Below, piece by piece: positions 25,446 to 37,342 of a stretch of 64,000 bases of DNA (positions are counted from its first letter, which is position 1; every line of letters starts with the position of its first letter). The stretch lies in the NCBI GenBank assembly GCA_028386065.3, contig JAKUCV010001458.1, positions 68,878-132,877 of the forward strand, in the 5' to 3' direction. Both the position numbers and the translations under genes were made by a program. Below the pieces are notes generated by a model. That model worked only from the letters and a program-made list of their open reading frames with translations. It was not told the origin of the DNA and searched no databases. The DNA comes from Turnera subulata (lineage: Eukaryota; Streptophyta; Magnoliopsida; Malpighiales; Passifloraceae).

Positions 25446-28400
25446 TCAGACGTGTTGTACCTTCTGGGCAATCAATTTTATCTCCTTGACCCTTTCATCA
25501 ACCAATTGCTGGATCTGCTCTTCTTGCTTAGCTTGATTTTCTTCCATCTGTACACCAGCACCTTCACCATTCTGTGACCTGAACATTACAAATGACATCT
25601 CTGGATCGTAGTTACTTGGGACTTCAATAACTTCCTTTCCACCATTCCCAGAATCTTTCCCTAAAATATCAGCCTTCACACGACTTGCAATGACAGTCAC
25701 AAAATCATCCAAGTGTTTATCGACAGGATTAAGGCCTAGATAAATCAAAACCTCCCAGCACTGGAGAAACTGCTTCCTATTGATTTTCAAAGCTTTCCTC
25801 ACCTCCTCAATTACAGTGGAAGGAGGAATAAATCGAGGAACGTTGGTTTTCTTTGTCAATTTTCCATGTGTCAATTGCGAAACAGTTGATTGGACTGCAT
25901 CCTTAATTGGATCAAAATGCAGCAGACGTCTTATGTCAACACAGGTTCGTACGCGCTGAAAGTCTTCTAGTGGTTCTTCAACTGTCAGGTCATAAACATC
26001 TTCAGCCATGGCAACATTACCGAGCACCTCAACAAGGTGGCCACCATAACCCTTCTTTTGGTAAGGAGGCAACACCAAAATCTGTCATCAGTTACATGTT
26101 TAATCAAATTGAACCGAAAATCCGGTAGCAAATGACATATTATCATCTAGCAAAATTTTGTTAATGTAAAAAAGATGAGGCAAACATGAACCTGGCCAAG
26201 TCGCAGACGACTACTATCAGGGTAATGGTAAAAGCGATACACTGCCATAAAACCCAATAGAAGATCTTGCTCGGCTCCTTGCTCATCATTTTTGGTCTGA
26301 ATCAGGACATATAATTCCCAACCCGGATCAGCAACATCAATAGGATTGCTACCTGATTCAGGACATAAAAAGTGACCAAAACTGAGCTTAAAGCTACGCA
26401 ATGAAACAAAAGTAATTCAATCCTATGACTCTCAACTCAGATACTAGAAAATTAGCAAAGAATGAGTTCATAAGCCAAGACAGATGAAAAAGTTGTTACC
26501 ATCAACCAGAAGAAGAACCAGTGGAATCACGCGACTATAAAGATGTCCTGTAGCTGCATTTGCTATCAGCATGCGAACAACCTAAACCAATAGGACAGCA
26601 CATCAAGTATGGAACTATCTCACGAAAAAAAATCTCCAAACAGCACATGCCAAAAGTAGCATGGAGAAGAACTGAAGCTGTCTGCATTTAGGTGTATACG
26701 TCCCAGCCAAAGTACATCACCTTATCTCCAACTAGTTAATTTTCAACAAAGAAACAGGAAAACATCAATAAGGCAGGAGAGGTTCACATTTCACATTCTT
26801 GCGAATCATAACATGCCAAGCCATTCATTGTAATCACCAGAGAAGGGCCATATTTATTAAAGGAATAATTTTAGAAGCAAGGGTTCCAAAGAGAACCCTG
26901 CTTGCTGATGCCATTTGAAGTTGACAATGATGAGGCCATTGAGATTTATGCTAGATCCTTTCCCCCTAATTCTCCTTGAGACATCTTCTTTCTTCTTTCC
27001 TTCTTTCACAACATTATGCACAAAAATATGATCCCGATCAATTCTAAAATTAGCTCATTACATTTAAATTCCAGGCACGTTATCACTTTTAGTTCTCCAA
27101 GTCAAGTTGGTATTCACATCCAACCTATATCGCCTAGTGAGGCCATGGGCTCAAAATTCCAAGTAAAAAGGCAAGCAACCGCTAATTTTGTTGAATATAA
27201 GAGCATAGCAACTAAATATGTTAGGTACCTTCACGTCTGAAGAAGCTTCCTGTAAGAGAGAATTCGTATTGCCAGCATACCCATTGGAGACCTTATGTGG
27301 CAATATCTCTCCACTTGAAACTATGGACCTGAGAACATTTAGCAGCCGCAAACCATGCATTGCTCAGCAGTGCAGGCAAATAAACCTTGGCTATCATATA
27401 ACGCAGAATAGATCAATAAGTAGTACCTAACAAAATGGCTCTCTGTTGAAAATGTCTGAAGAAAGTCATCTTTGTTGTCAACAATTGTCTCAGCAAGAAT
27501 TCTCTGCAGAAAACACAAACTTATCAGTTGATTCAGTGAGGGAAGAGGTCAAATAAGGGCAGAACATTGGAATGAATTCATACCTGAAGAGCAGATTTTA
27601 GGTCTGTGATCCCTTTTCCTCCCTAATAACATAAAACAACACCAAGCACCAAAACTGTTATCAAGAGACAGAGCACTGGAGCCACTTCCAATCAAGACCA
27701 TATGTCAGAAAACCAAATACTTTGAAATTACAAGTACCCATAATGCTATAACTCACATCAGATTTGCTCTGAAATGCAATATCAGCGTATGAATGAAAGG
27801 ATATGATGCTAATCCAGATTGTTATCTGCATAAGAAATAATGAAGGAACGGATTACGCTAGGACCCAACTTACAGATCACTGTTACAGTCAATATGCAAC
27901 AATACTTGTAAGCTTCAATTTAAGAGCATAGATCACCTTTAACCCCTTGTAACCGTATATTTTACCATCATCATCTTCGAAAAAGCTATTTAAATCAACC
28001 GGACTGAGACGAAAACTGTCTGGAGCTCCCACTTCCTCCTTGCTCGAGACTACGCATCAGTAATAGGATATGCATGAAAAGCAAAGAAAGGATCAACAGA
28101 ACTCATTATGAATAGTACTGCAACAAATGCTAAGAGTTGAACTGCGACTACTGGTGAAGTGAAATTATGAATAGTATTAAAAGTTCACCCGAAAACGTTA
28201 GCTCTATTTTGGTCCTACAAATAGGTTGTTGAGAAGTTTGAGAATAAAAGTATCAACCTCACTCTTTAACATATCTTCATCTCCGTGTTAAAAAAATAAA
28301 AATTATCTCCGTCCTTCACTAAGTTAGGTCAAGCAGTAGGTAATCACAATTTATAACAGGCATGAAATGGATCTTACCGAGATAGATCTCAATGCAAGCA

Positions 28401-28665
28401 TTGGCCTCGATTCCAGCATCTGCACAAAAAATGACATTTCAAGAACACACATAACAGCAGCAAGTGAGTAAGGGACCAAATACTTAGAAAAAATGAGGAA
28501 ATTGAGAGTGGAAAGAGTAGAAGTAGAGAGTTGGGCATTTCGAGGGGACACCGCGACATCAGTTCAAGCGGTGATCGGAGAAGGTTTGGGTCACTCACCG
28601 ACGTTTGAGAAGCCGACGCGGCGCCGCTTCTTGGGCTCGGTGTCGAGCTGTTGCCTCCGGTCCAT
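25446..28665 (-). CDS. HAG2: Histone acetyltransferase type B catalytic subunit (HAT1/HAG2)
   Basis: Acetylates free histone H4 (Lys5/Lys12 in the family) from acetyl-CoA before nuclear import and chromatin assembly. Ten exons: 28665-28599, 28419-28378, 28049-27937, 27825-27757, 27622-27584, 27503-27427, 27328-27229, 26581-26500, 26352-26192, 26081-25446. The spliced frame gives 461 residues, close to Arabidopsis HAG2. The N-terminus MDRRQQLDTEPKKRRRVGFS carries a basic KKRRR run that may act in nuclear import. The HAT1 N-terminal domain covers roughly residues 20-170. The GNAT fold follows, with RLRLGQILVLPPYQKKGYGG at about 245-264, where QKKGYG is the acetyl-CoA loop (Q/RxxGxG). A Glu/Gln-rich coiled C-terminus follows (EENQAKQEEQIQQLVDERV). 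No lesions seen. In Arabidopsis this gene adjoins the M16 protease homologue. Confidence 0.93.
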
Positions 28666-29257
28666 GGGCTAGGGTTTTGAAGGCGGGAAAATAAAGGAGG
28701 AGAGGCGGGAAATTAAGAATTCCTTTGTGCAAATGGGTAAGGATTAGGGCATATTGGCAAAATGATTGTATTTAGCGGGCAAAAAACGAAGCAAGCTGGT
28801 GATTGTATTTTGCACGTGCGACTGGTGGAGAAGCGTGGGAAATTGGCAAAATGACGAATAGATGGGCCACTAGGCCCATTTTACAGTTATGGCTTGCTTC
28901 CTGCTAAGGCGTTTTGGGCCCAAAAAGTATTGGACTTCGAAATTCTCATGCTCGGGGGATATCGCCATCGGTTGTTGTTATAAAAGTCGAGCACTCGGCA
29001 GAAGAAGAAAAGAAGGGAAAAAGTCTGGAACAACTAAATAAGTGGGAGGCTATTGGTAGATGAAGTTTTATAATATAAATCAACAATTGAATATCCAAAT
29101 TCATATTCTAATTCTATAATGTTTGAAAAAACAATCAATTTTATCATTAACAACATTCCAATTCAAGGCAAGCCGTGAAGGCTGAAACATACACTGGATC
29201 CAACAATTTCGACTTTGCTACTTCCATGAGCAATTATGGCCGACCTCCAGGCACATT
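28666..29257. other. Intergenic region, HAT1 promoter and F-box A 3' end
   Basis: Besides the GGCCCA elements the interval holds AT-rich DNA and the presumed 3'UTR of F-box copy A on the right. No other frame of interest. Confidence 0.5.
28860..28930 (-). promoter_or_regulatory. Site II-type promoter elements upstream of HAT1
   Basis: TGGGCC (28863-28868), AGGCCCA (28872-28878) and the palindrome TTTTGGGCCCAAAA (28912-28925) lie 200-260 bp upstream of the HAT1 start. Such elements are typical TCP-bound site II motifs of proliferation-linked plant genes. Their use here is inferred from position. Confidence 0.5.
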
Positions 29258-30696
29258 CTAAAGGAAACCAGAGACCCAGGTGTCACTTGTCCCCTCCTTC
29301 CACATTCCCCATTTCCATCTCACGCTGGGGCGAAGAGCTGTGCATCCAGAGATAAGATTTCTAGCCACGTTATGCTCAACGTCAAGGTGTAATAGCAATC
29401 CGATTGCTGACAAGTTTGTGCACTTATCCAAGACACTAGAAATAAACAACAAAGTAAGATCAACGTCCTGTATTACCAATTGAGCAGTGATTTCTTTCAA
29501 CCCCTCCATCTGAATATGTCTCTGAAAACCATTGACGAGAAAATGTGTCTCAGCTTCTCGCCATGCACCACCCTGTAAACGTAGGTAGCTCAAATTTGGA
29601 AAAACATGGAACAACACCTCCAGGCTAAGGATTGTCTTGTCCACGGAACCAGCACACTTGAATGAGTCCAATTTCAGCGTTTTAATTGCGGGACCGTGAG
29701 GGAATGAATCAATGAGGCTGCAAAGATTTGCGGATTCAAGGGAAAGATTTTTCAAGCGGACAAGTTCTTTTACGCCTAACTCATTTGCTTTTTGGATAGA
29801 AAGGCAGAAATCCGACAATAGTGGGGTTTCGAGGACAACGGATCTTGGATTAACACATTTAAGCTCAAGTTTGACAAGGTTAGGTGAAGATATGGTCAGA
29901 GAATTTGCAGCATTTGACACTGTCCAGCGACAAGTTTGGAGACGCAAGAGATGGATTTTTGGTTCCTTGAGAGGTCCAACTCCAATGAAATTCAAGACTT
30001 GCAAGCATGGAAAACAAAGATTAATCATGCTCAGGTTCTCGTCGTCCAGTGTTACATATTCAAGGGTTAAAGTTGTGAGACTAGGCATTGGATTCAGCGT
30101 CTCCACAGTTAGCCAAGCATACTTCACCTCAAGCTCGAGAATACCATGGCCTACACATGAACAAAAAACACCACTATCAGGAATTTTGTGCTTTTGTAAA
30201 AGGTAGCATATGAAATATTGTCGATTCAACAATCCAACTTACAACAAGAAGAAACCAAAGCCAAAAATCTTGATCTCTTCAAGCAAGACTGAACCCACAA
30301 ATTTGAAATGGACAACGACCTCAACTCTCCACAAACCTTTGGCAGCCACTGGTTCACAAAACCCTCGTCAGTTAAATGTAAATCATTGTTGCTATACCTC
30401 TCCTGCTCAAAAGATAGTTCGCATAACAACTTATCGACGCCAATAGAGATGGATTCCACGACATGACAATTTCTTGCAAGATTTGTAAACAGTGCCTTAA
30501 ATGACTGGGGTCGAGGTATCTCCAGCGGCGACCTTGATTTGAGGTACCGTTGCATTGTACACACAAGGTTGATAGACCGGACCTCATGGGACAGGGCGTT
30601 GAAGGTTTTAGAGACGAGTCTGCACCGAGCAAGCTCCGCAGAGTCGTCTAGCCGACGAAGGATCTCAATGACCACTGCTGGAGGTAGATTATCCAT
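29258..30696 (-). CDS. F-box/LRR-repeat protein, copy A
   Basis: Two exons, 30696-30243 and 30150-29258, joined within a Cys codon, give 448 residues. The N-terminus MDNLPPAVVIEILRRLDDSA and following ELARCRLVSKTFNALSHEVR form an F-box (residues about 3-45), the part that binds SKP1 in SCF ubiquitin ligases. The rest has degenerate leucine-rich repeats (for example LPKVCGELRSLSISNLWVQS, LNPMPSLTTLTLEYVTLDDE, LVRLKNLSLESANLCSLIDS) that would hold the substrate. The C-terminus is a conserved WKWGMWKEG block. It resembles Arabidopsis At4g29420. The substrate is unknown. It is the first of three co-oriented copies in the window, and no lesions are visible. Confidence 0.88.
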
Positions 30697-31547
30697 TTAC
30701 GAAGACACAGAATGTTCTCCTCTTTTGGACTCTGTTGCTGAGAGAATACCTGCAAATGTTTGAGCATACTTAATGTAATTAAACCAAAGTATCATTTTTT
30801 GCCGTCCTAAACACTTAGTGTTTCCTTCGAATGGCCGGCATAACGTGGACAAGCAAGTCCTTTTCAGTTTGGCTTATTGCAGAGCTAGATTCCAAGCATA
30901 AACAAACATTTCCATCAGCGGATAGTTTACAAGAAAATGATAGGAGGTAGCACAGCACTACATGCCGTTGTTTTCCATTGGCTGTTTGGTAGGGTTGGAT
31001 TCGCGCGACATTGGAGATATTTGCTATTGCAAACATTCGGATATGTTCGCCTGACAGATGAGCTAGAAATGAGTCATGGCATCTAATGAATGTCAGAAGC
31101 TGCTTGAACTTGGAGTTGGAAGAAGTGCAAGCATATCACAAACCAAACCTTTATACACCTTAAAGCAAAGTAACTAACATAAAGATAATCACTGCGCCGC
31201 ACCTGTGAAAAACTGATGATTTCAGACTCTATAAGGTGCAGCACAAAGGAGTGAGGACAACAGAAGCAAAGTAAGGCCAACGTGTACAATACAAGAACGA
31301 ACAGAAGACTCTCGTCATCGGACAACACAGCGTTATCCTTCTCTTTAGAGATGCGGAGTACATAATGGAGAACCCCAAATATGTCAGCGACTGTTCGAAA
31401 AATAAAACATCAAAATTTTCAGCACCGGACACTCGCAGCTAATGTGATAGCTATTCACTGCAATGCCGGAACCAACTCTGATTGTCGTATCCAATAGATG
31501 CATTTAATTCATTTATCTTCATTGTTAAAATAACTAGACATGTCAAA
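30697..31547. other. Spacer between F-box copies A and B
   Basis: Promoter side of copy A and 3' flank of copy B. Only short frames without recognisable domains were seen, and no transposon ends. Confidence 0.45.
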
Positions 31548-33444
31548 TTAGATGCCATAGAAGACCCAAGAATCCTCTGTATCTTACTTCCACATTCCCC
31601 ATCTCCATCTAACCTTTGGGCAATTATTTGAACAACAAGAGATGAGTTTTCGAGCAACTTCGGGGTCAACTTCTTGGTGGATGAGGAATGCGACATCTAA
31701 CAGGTTGCTGCACACATCCAAGATGCGGAAAATGAAGGATAGGGTGACATTAACATCATGTATCACAAGTTGTGCGCAAATTTCTTTCAATCCCTTCATC
31801 ACCACCTCACTCTGTACACTTCTAGAGAGAAAACAGGTCTCTGTTTCAGACCAAGCGCCAGACCTCAAGGTAAGGGAGCTCATGTTTGGAAAAATGTCAA
31901 ACAGTGCCTCTAGGCTAAGCAATTTCATGTCTACGGGTCCAAAGCATTTCACCGAATCCACAGTTAATCTGTTAATTGACAGGCCACAAGGAAATGAACG
32001 AATGAGGCTACAAAGATTTGCAGATTCAAGCCTAAGGGTTTTCAGATGAAGAAACTCTTTTACTTTGAATAGGTCTGCTTTCTCGAGTGAAAGATAGAAA
32101 TCAGACAGTAGAGGAGTCTCAATGACAAGGGTGCTTGGTCTAATACAGTATAAGTCAAGCTTCAAAAGTTCGGGTGCAAATATAGTCAGAGAATTTGGAC
32201 CATTAAGTGCCTTCCACTGACACTTTTGAAGGCAAGAGAGGTGAATCTTGGGTTCTTTAAGTCCTCTGACTTAATGAAATTGAGAGCTTGTAAGAAAGGG
32301 AAGCAATGATTAACCACTTTAAGATCTTCATCATCCAGTCTTACAAATTCAAGTGTCAAACTTGTGAGCATTGGCATTGGATTCAAACCAGTTACAGACA
32401 GCCAAGCGTTCTTCACCTCAAGCTTCTGAAGATGTTGACCTGTACATACCAAGACAAAGATCAATCTCATCAGAGAGAATTTTACCAGATCAGTATTCTC
32501 AAATCAGACCCTCCTCAACAAAAAGAATTAAAATCAAAAGCATCCCCAAAGCTCACTCATTTCTGGCTGGAACATGTGCTACACTGCCAACAATCTCAAC
32601 TCACCACTCAATGAAATCCATGAAGCAGACCACAAAAGACAACACACAGTTTAGTTTAAAAGCTTCTGAATTGGAATTTTACAAGTGGTGCGGGCGAGAC
32701 TACTTAAAATAGATTAAAATTTTGAGGAGTTTGCTAATGCCCTATGCCTATGTGTATTTCATAGATCGTCAATGTTTCCGACTAGTTATGCCTCTTTTAG
32801 TCTGAATCTGAAGATTGTCCAAAACAAAACTACACACATTAATACTATTTTCTTCTTAACTAACACATTATTTTTAACTCACCAAGCGAAACAAATATCA
32901 AACTTTTCCAGAGCTCCAGAAATGATATAGCTTAGTTCTACAGATAAAGCCACTGTTAAGAAAGAAAGGAAGAGAAGAGAAACTCACAGCAAGAAGAAAT
33001 GAGACCCAGAAACTCGGTCTTCCTCCACCGAGCTTGGAACCAAAAATCGTTGACCTTCAACTCCTTGAGCTCCTCACAAACCAGGGGCAACCACTCCTTC
33101 ACGAACCGCAAGTCCGTTAGATACAAATCATAGCAATAATCCTCCGCGTCATACATGAATGCCAGGCCACCGAGCCTGTCCGCCACGCCGACGGAGACTG
33201 ACTCCAGGGCGCGTGAATTCCCCACCAGGTTCTTGAAGACGGTCTTGAAGGGCATGGTCTCGGCTCTGGTCAGCGCCGACCGCGATCTATGGTACCAGGA
33301 AGCGGTGCAGGTGAGGTTGATGTAGCGGAGCTCGTCGGCGAGGGCGTTGAAGTTCTTGGAGACGACCCGGCACCGGGCGACGTCCGCGGAGTCTTCTAGG
33401 CGGCGTAGGATTTCGAGGATGACCGGAGGTGGCAGGTCGTCCAT
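31548..33444 (-). pseudogene. F-box/LRR-repeat gene copy B, disrupted
   Basis: Same two-exon plan as copies A and C: exon 1 at 33444-32988 (MDDLPPPVILEILRRLEDSA, F-box) and exon 2 from 32439. Exon 2 loses frame at about 32270-32274, where ATTAAGTC stands in place of the expected ATT-GG(N)-GTC. One base is missing compared with the copies that read FIGVG.LKEP. The frame then resumes as LKEPKIHLSCLQ, through ETPLLSDFYLSLEKA and KVRWRWGMWK. A TAA at 31586-31584 ends it 12 codons early; the ancestral-type stop is at 31550-31548. As read, the protein would be truncated in the middle of the LRR region. The single-base indel could be a sequencing error, but the early stop is a second, independent change. 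Confidence 0.75.
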
Positions 33445-34097
33445 GGGAGCGAAGTGGGTGATGAGGAATAATTTAATTATCTTTTTAAAGGAAGTTGTTT
33501 TTGTGGGGTTTTTGTAGGGGAGGAGGACTATCAGGGAGAGTGGACATTGGAGGCTCGAGTTTGTGATGCTTCCGTTGGAACCGACGAGGCAAAAGCGCAC
33601 AAGTTAAACGAGATCTCCCGCGCGTTGATCATCAATTGCTGTTCCTGACTTTTTGGAATGAGACAAACTGATTTTAATTTTTTAAAAAAACTGATAGTAC
33701 TGTTTGTTCAAAGTTGAAACCATTCCATACGTGGAGGGCAAACATCTATTATTCAAATTATAAATTAGCTTTTTTTCGGGTCAAAATAAAACAACTAGCA
33801 TTTATTTTACGTAATGATGAAAACAATCCCATGGCACCTTGGTATCGCTTGGTCGCTGTATTGTTTCAATGGCTAATAAGCTATCCAACAATGTTAAAGA
33901 CGAAACTCAACAAGGTGATCGCAATTTCAGTTGAAAAATGCTTAGATATGGGATGCAACCATCGCCTCCATCCAGAGTCCCCCATACGAAATTGTATGGT
34001 GAATTAGCATTGTAGAACTCTTGTCGTTGGAAAGATAGAAAAATATAGAAATGAATACCAGCCTAACAACGGCAACTCCTATCAATGCCTACCTTTG
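33445..34097. other. Upstream flank of F-box copy B
   Basis: Presumed promoter of copy B. The frame of exon 1 is open upstream to 33600 but lacks similarity to copies A and C before MDDLPPP, so the start at 33444 is preferred. No other gene seen. Confidence 0.45.
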
Positions 34098-34105
34098 ATG
34101 GAGAT

Positions 34106-34440
34106 GGGGTTTTTGGGTCTTATAGTACCTGTTGTTTCACGTTTTGACCAATTTGGGTCCCTGACTTTCTGTTTAGATGGTCACGTACCCCGACTTTAAG
34201 TGGGCAGGCCAGCCATAGCGCCTCGGTCAGGCACCTGCCAACATGGCGGGCTGCCCGATTTTGGGCTCTCTGAGCTGAGCCGCACCGAAACGACGTCGTT
34301 TCGAGTTGAGACTACACCGTTTTGATGACGTGGGTTGACACGGTGGATTAGTGAGCCCCACATCACACCCGCCCCTGGTACAGTACCAAACCGACCCGAA
34401 ACCCCCCCAGTTACCCGAAAACCCGCCCGGTATTACAGTA
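34106..34440 (+). repeat. Left terminal inverted repeat of the MULE
   Basis: About 330 bp, matching the reverse complement of the right end at roughly 85-90 percent by eye. It includes the palindrome GAAACGACGTCGTTTC near 34287-34302 and the block cctggtacagtaccaaaccg at about 34375-34394. Confidence 0.85.
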
Positions 34441-35849
34441 CCTAACCTACTTTTTATTAATAATAATAATAATAACAAATATAACTGAATTGGTTAGTTA
34501 TTTCCCTAAAAATTTTACTTCCCTTTATTTCTTTTTCTTCTTTGATATATATTAGTATTATCACTTAAATACTAATAAATACAATTAAATTCGGTTAATT
34601 ATTTTCCTTATTAATTTTTCCCCCAAAAACTTTTTTTCCCCTTTTTTCTTATCTTAATATACCTTAAAAGTTTAAACCGTATCCAGTTCCCAAAACTTCA
34701 TCTTCCCCAATCTCCAATCTCCAATAATTACTGTATCTGTTTTTTTCAAAACTATCAATTCTCAAAAATCCCACCACATTCACACTCAAAGTGGAATTCA
34801 ATCCGGCAAACATCCCAAACCCATTAAAAGAAAATACACCACCAAAAAAATTACAAGAGACCATCCTAAAAACCCTCCCACAATCCAACCCAACAACACT
34901 TCGCCTCCTCCACCACCACCAAACACAACAAATAACATACCCATGGAAAGACACACAAATCGAGCTATGGAGACGTGTAGATCGGGACTTGGACAAACAC
35001 CTTGGCGCGCGCCGCTCACGGTGGCTATGCTACGGCGGCGTGATGTCTGGGCTACGTCGAAGGCTACAGTCAGTGATGTCTAGGCGGCACCGTTGTCCCG
35101 TTTGCTTCGTGCTCGCGCAACCCTGCCGTTCGTCATCGTCGATCGTGGTGGGCGGCACGGCGTTGCTGGGTTCGTTTTAGTTCGCTTCTCGGTGACGCTC
35201 GCCACTAGTGTGGTGGCTTCAGTCGCCCTTGTGACTGATCTGGCCACGGCGGCCCCGTCTAATGTCGGCGGTGGTCTACTCCAGTAGGCGGCATGGGTAT
35301 AGCGGCGGCTCCTGTGGAGTTTGAGGTAGAAGACGAAGCTATGGCTTTGTCCTCCTAACACACTTCACTAGTTAAAAACCCCCAAAAAATAAAAATCAAC
35401 AGAAAGCATGGCTTCGTTGTGCTATTTATTTGCTATTTGTAAAATATTTCTCCATTTTATTTATACCTCCACCGAAATAAATTTGTAGGCTGAAAGCATA
35501 TAAATACTCACTTGCGCCCCTAATGTACTGCTTGCTCTAGTTTAATGCATTTCTCCCGTTTCACCAACCAAAGAAAGCATATAAATAATTATACTTTAAT
35601 TATAATAAATAAATAATTTAAATTTGGGAAATCATTATTATTTCATTATTTTTTACTCAATTTATTCATAAATAAATTTATTTATTATTTTTTGTATAAT
35701 TTTATATTAATTTTGACATTAATAATGAACAAATTAAATATTCACGTCAACTTATTTTAAAAGATTTTTAAAAATAAAATTTGATTAAAGAAATAAAAAA
35801 TAATTAAATAATTAATCAAACTGTGTTGGTAGGTGTTCTTTTTTAAATT

Positions 35850-36176
35850 CAAACCAAGTACTGGTCAAGTTTCGTTACCGGGCGGGTTTCAGGTCGGTTT
35901 GGTACTGTACCAGGGGCGGGCGTGATGTGGGGCTCACTAATCCACCGTGTCAACCCATGTCATCAAAACGGTGTAGTCTCAACTCGAAACGACGTCGTTT
36001 CGACGCGGCTTAGAGAGCCCAAAATCGGGCAGCACGCCACGTCGGCAGGTGCCTGACCGAGGGACTATGACTGGCCTGCCCACTTAAAGTCGGGGTACGT
36101 GACCGTCCAAACAGAAAGTCAGGGACCCAAATTGGCCAAAACGTTAAACAACGGAAACTGTAAAACCCAAAAACCC
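35850..36176 (-). repeat. Right terminal inverted repeat of the MULE
   Basis: Reverse complement of the left repeat, with the same CGACGTCG palindrome near 35987-36002 and the end aaaaaccc, followed by target-site copy atggagat. Confidence 0.85.
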
Positions 36177-36184
36177 ATGGAGAT

Positions 36185-36621
36185 AGATCCAAAGACTAGC
36201 GCAAGTTTTTTATAAAGTTGTGGTGGCCAACTTTTTGGAATGCAGATTGTATTTTGCTTTGAATTGGTACAGTTGTAAGTTTAATTTTTCTTAGGTGGAA
36301 AACTATTTGAGCACTTGCTTTGGTGATTAATATGTTAAATCTCAATAAATATTTTTTTATCAGTTTTTTTTTTTTTAAAAAACACTGAAAACATTTGTGA
36401 TGCAATGCTGGATTTACCTTCTTAATCTGCCCCCTTTTTTTACCTTTTTTTTTCCTCCATGAGTATCTAAAACTTTTTTTCCATTAATCTAAATTTGACC
36501 CGTGTACTTAATTGTGGCTGAGAACTTATAAATTTATTGACAATAATTGATTTTATAAATTCATATCCTACTACATAAACTAATCCTAAATATTCGTCTG
36601 CTTAGATTTTATATATAAGTT
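36185..36621. other. AT-rich spacer with one arm of a 40-bp inverted repeat
   Basis: Non-coding T-rich DNA. At 36378-36421 it carries aacactgaaaacatttgtga and the following bases, whose reverse complement is found at 45013-45055 on the other side of the LINE/LTR nest. Confidence 0.5.
36378..36421 (+). repeat. Inverted repeat arm flanking the LINE/LTR nest (left)
   Basis: About 40 bp (aaaaaacactgaaaacattt, then gtgatgcaatgctggattta and ccttct) is found inverted at 45013-45055 with a single-base length difference. It may be the terminal repeat of an older element that hosts the LINE. Confidence 0.6.
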
Positions 36622-37342
36622 CTTTTTTTTTTTATCCAAAACGCCATTACTTTCATTTATTGAAAGGAGGTGGAGTCCCTCTTAATGAGTTTACAAAAGT
36701 GTTCAGGAAGACCAGAAAAGAAACTAGTATTATCAAACTGCCTAGCATAATTGGCTAACCAATCAGCCGCCATATTGGCTTTCCTACTTACAAAGAGAAA
36801 CCTACACTGCTCGAACGACCTGGACAGAGATAAAATTCGTGGAATAAGTGCAGAAATCTCCCACTCCACTTCCTCAAGATTGGCCAAGCGAATAGCATCA
36901 ACAAGCACCTTAGAATCCACTTCAAACACAACTTGCTTCAGCTTCAGGTTCACAGCCTTATGCATACCAGTAATCTGACCCCACGCCTCCCCTTGCAACA
37001 TCGATCCACAAACCATCTTCTTCACAGCCAGATCCACAAGGCGACCCGTGTGATCACGCAATACCACCCCGGTACCAAGCGTGCCCTCGTGAGCTAGAAA
37101 GGATGCATCAGAATTAACCTTGATCCACCCCAAATCTGGGGGTTGCCATACTACCAGAACATGGAAAATGTGCTGAACAGTGGATGAAGGAGAATGCCGC
37201 TGTGTACACAGCTCGGATGACAATCTCAAGGCTCTAAATACCGCTTTTTCCGGGTATATTTGTCTATTATCAAACAAAGCACCATTCCGTTGTTTCCAAA
37301 TTTCCCAACAAAGATGGACCAAGTTTAACAAATGCGTCCCGT
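36622..37342 (-). mobile_element. LINE remnant, RNase H and 3' end part
   Basis: A minus-strand frame (37342-36657) encodes the 3' part of a non-LTR retrotransposon polyprotein: LVHLCWEIWKQRNGALFDN, then an RNase H-type (RVT_3) domain with VNSDASF, GTGVVLRDHTGRL, GEAWG, FEVDSKVLVDAI and RKANMAADWLANYA. The Asp (NSDAS), Glu (GEA) and Asp (VDS) acidic positions are kept, as is the final Asp (ADWLA). After the stop comes a short 3' end and a poly(A) tail, seen as T11-12 at 36622-36633 on the plus strand. The frame is interrupted at 37342/37343 by LTR retrotransposon 2. Confidence 0.85.

Larger units (their letters stand above)
34106..36176. mobile_element. Mutator-like element with long terminal inverted repeats
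   Basis: A 2.07-kb element bounded by inverted repeats of about 330 bp (34106-34440 and about 35850-36176). Outer ends read gggtttttgggt. The target site atggagat is duplicated at 34098-34105 and 36177-36184 (8 bp perfect, or 9 bp with one mismatch). Long inverted repeats plus an 8-9 bp duplication are the hallmark of Mutator-like elements. No transposase frame is present. The middle (34670-35370) is GC-rich in its right half and includes a 129-codon frame at 34791-35180 that I do not recognise; it may be captured host DNA. The rest of the interior is very AT-rich. Confidence 0.82.

Noticed and set aside
33445..33600. Longer N-terminus for F-box copy B
   Set aside because: Copies A and C start at the equivalent MDxLPP; upstream residues are not conserved.
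34791..35180. 129-codon frame inside the MULE
   Set aside because: No recognisable domain, overlapped by frames in other phases; kept only as possible captured DNA.
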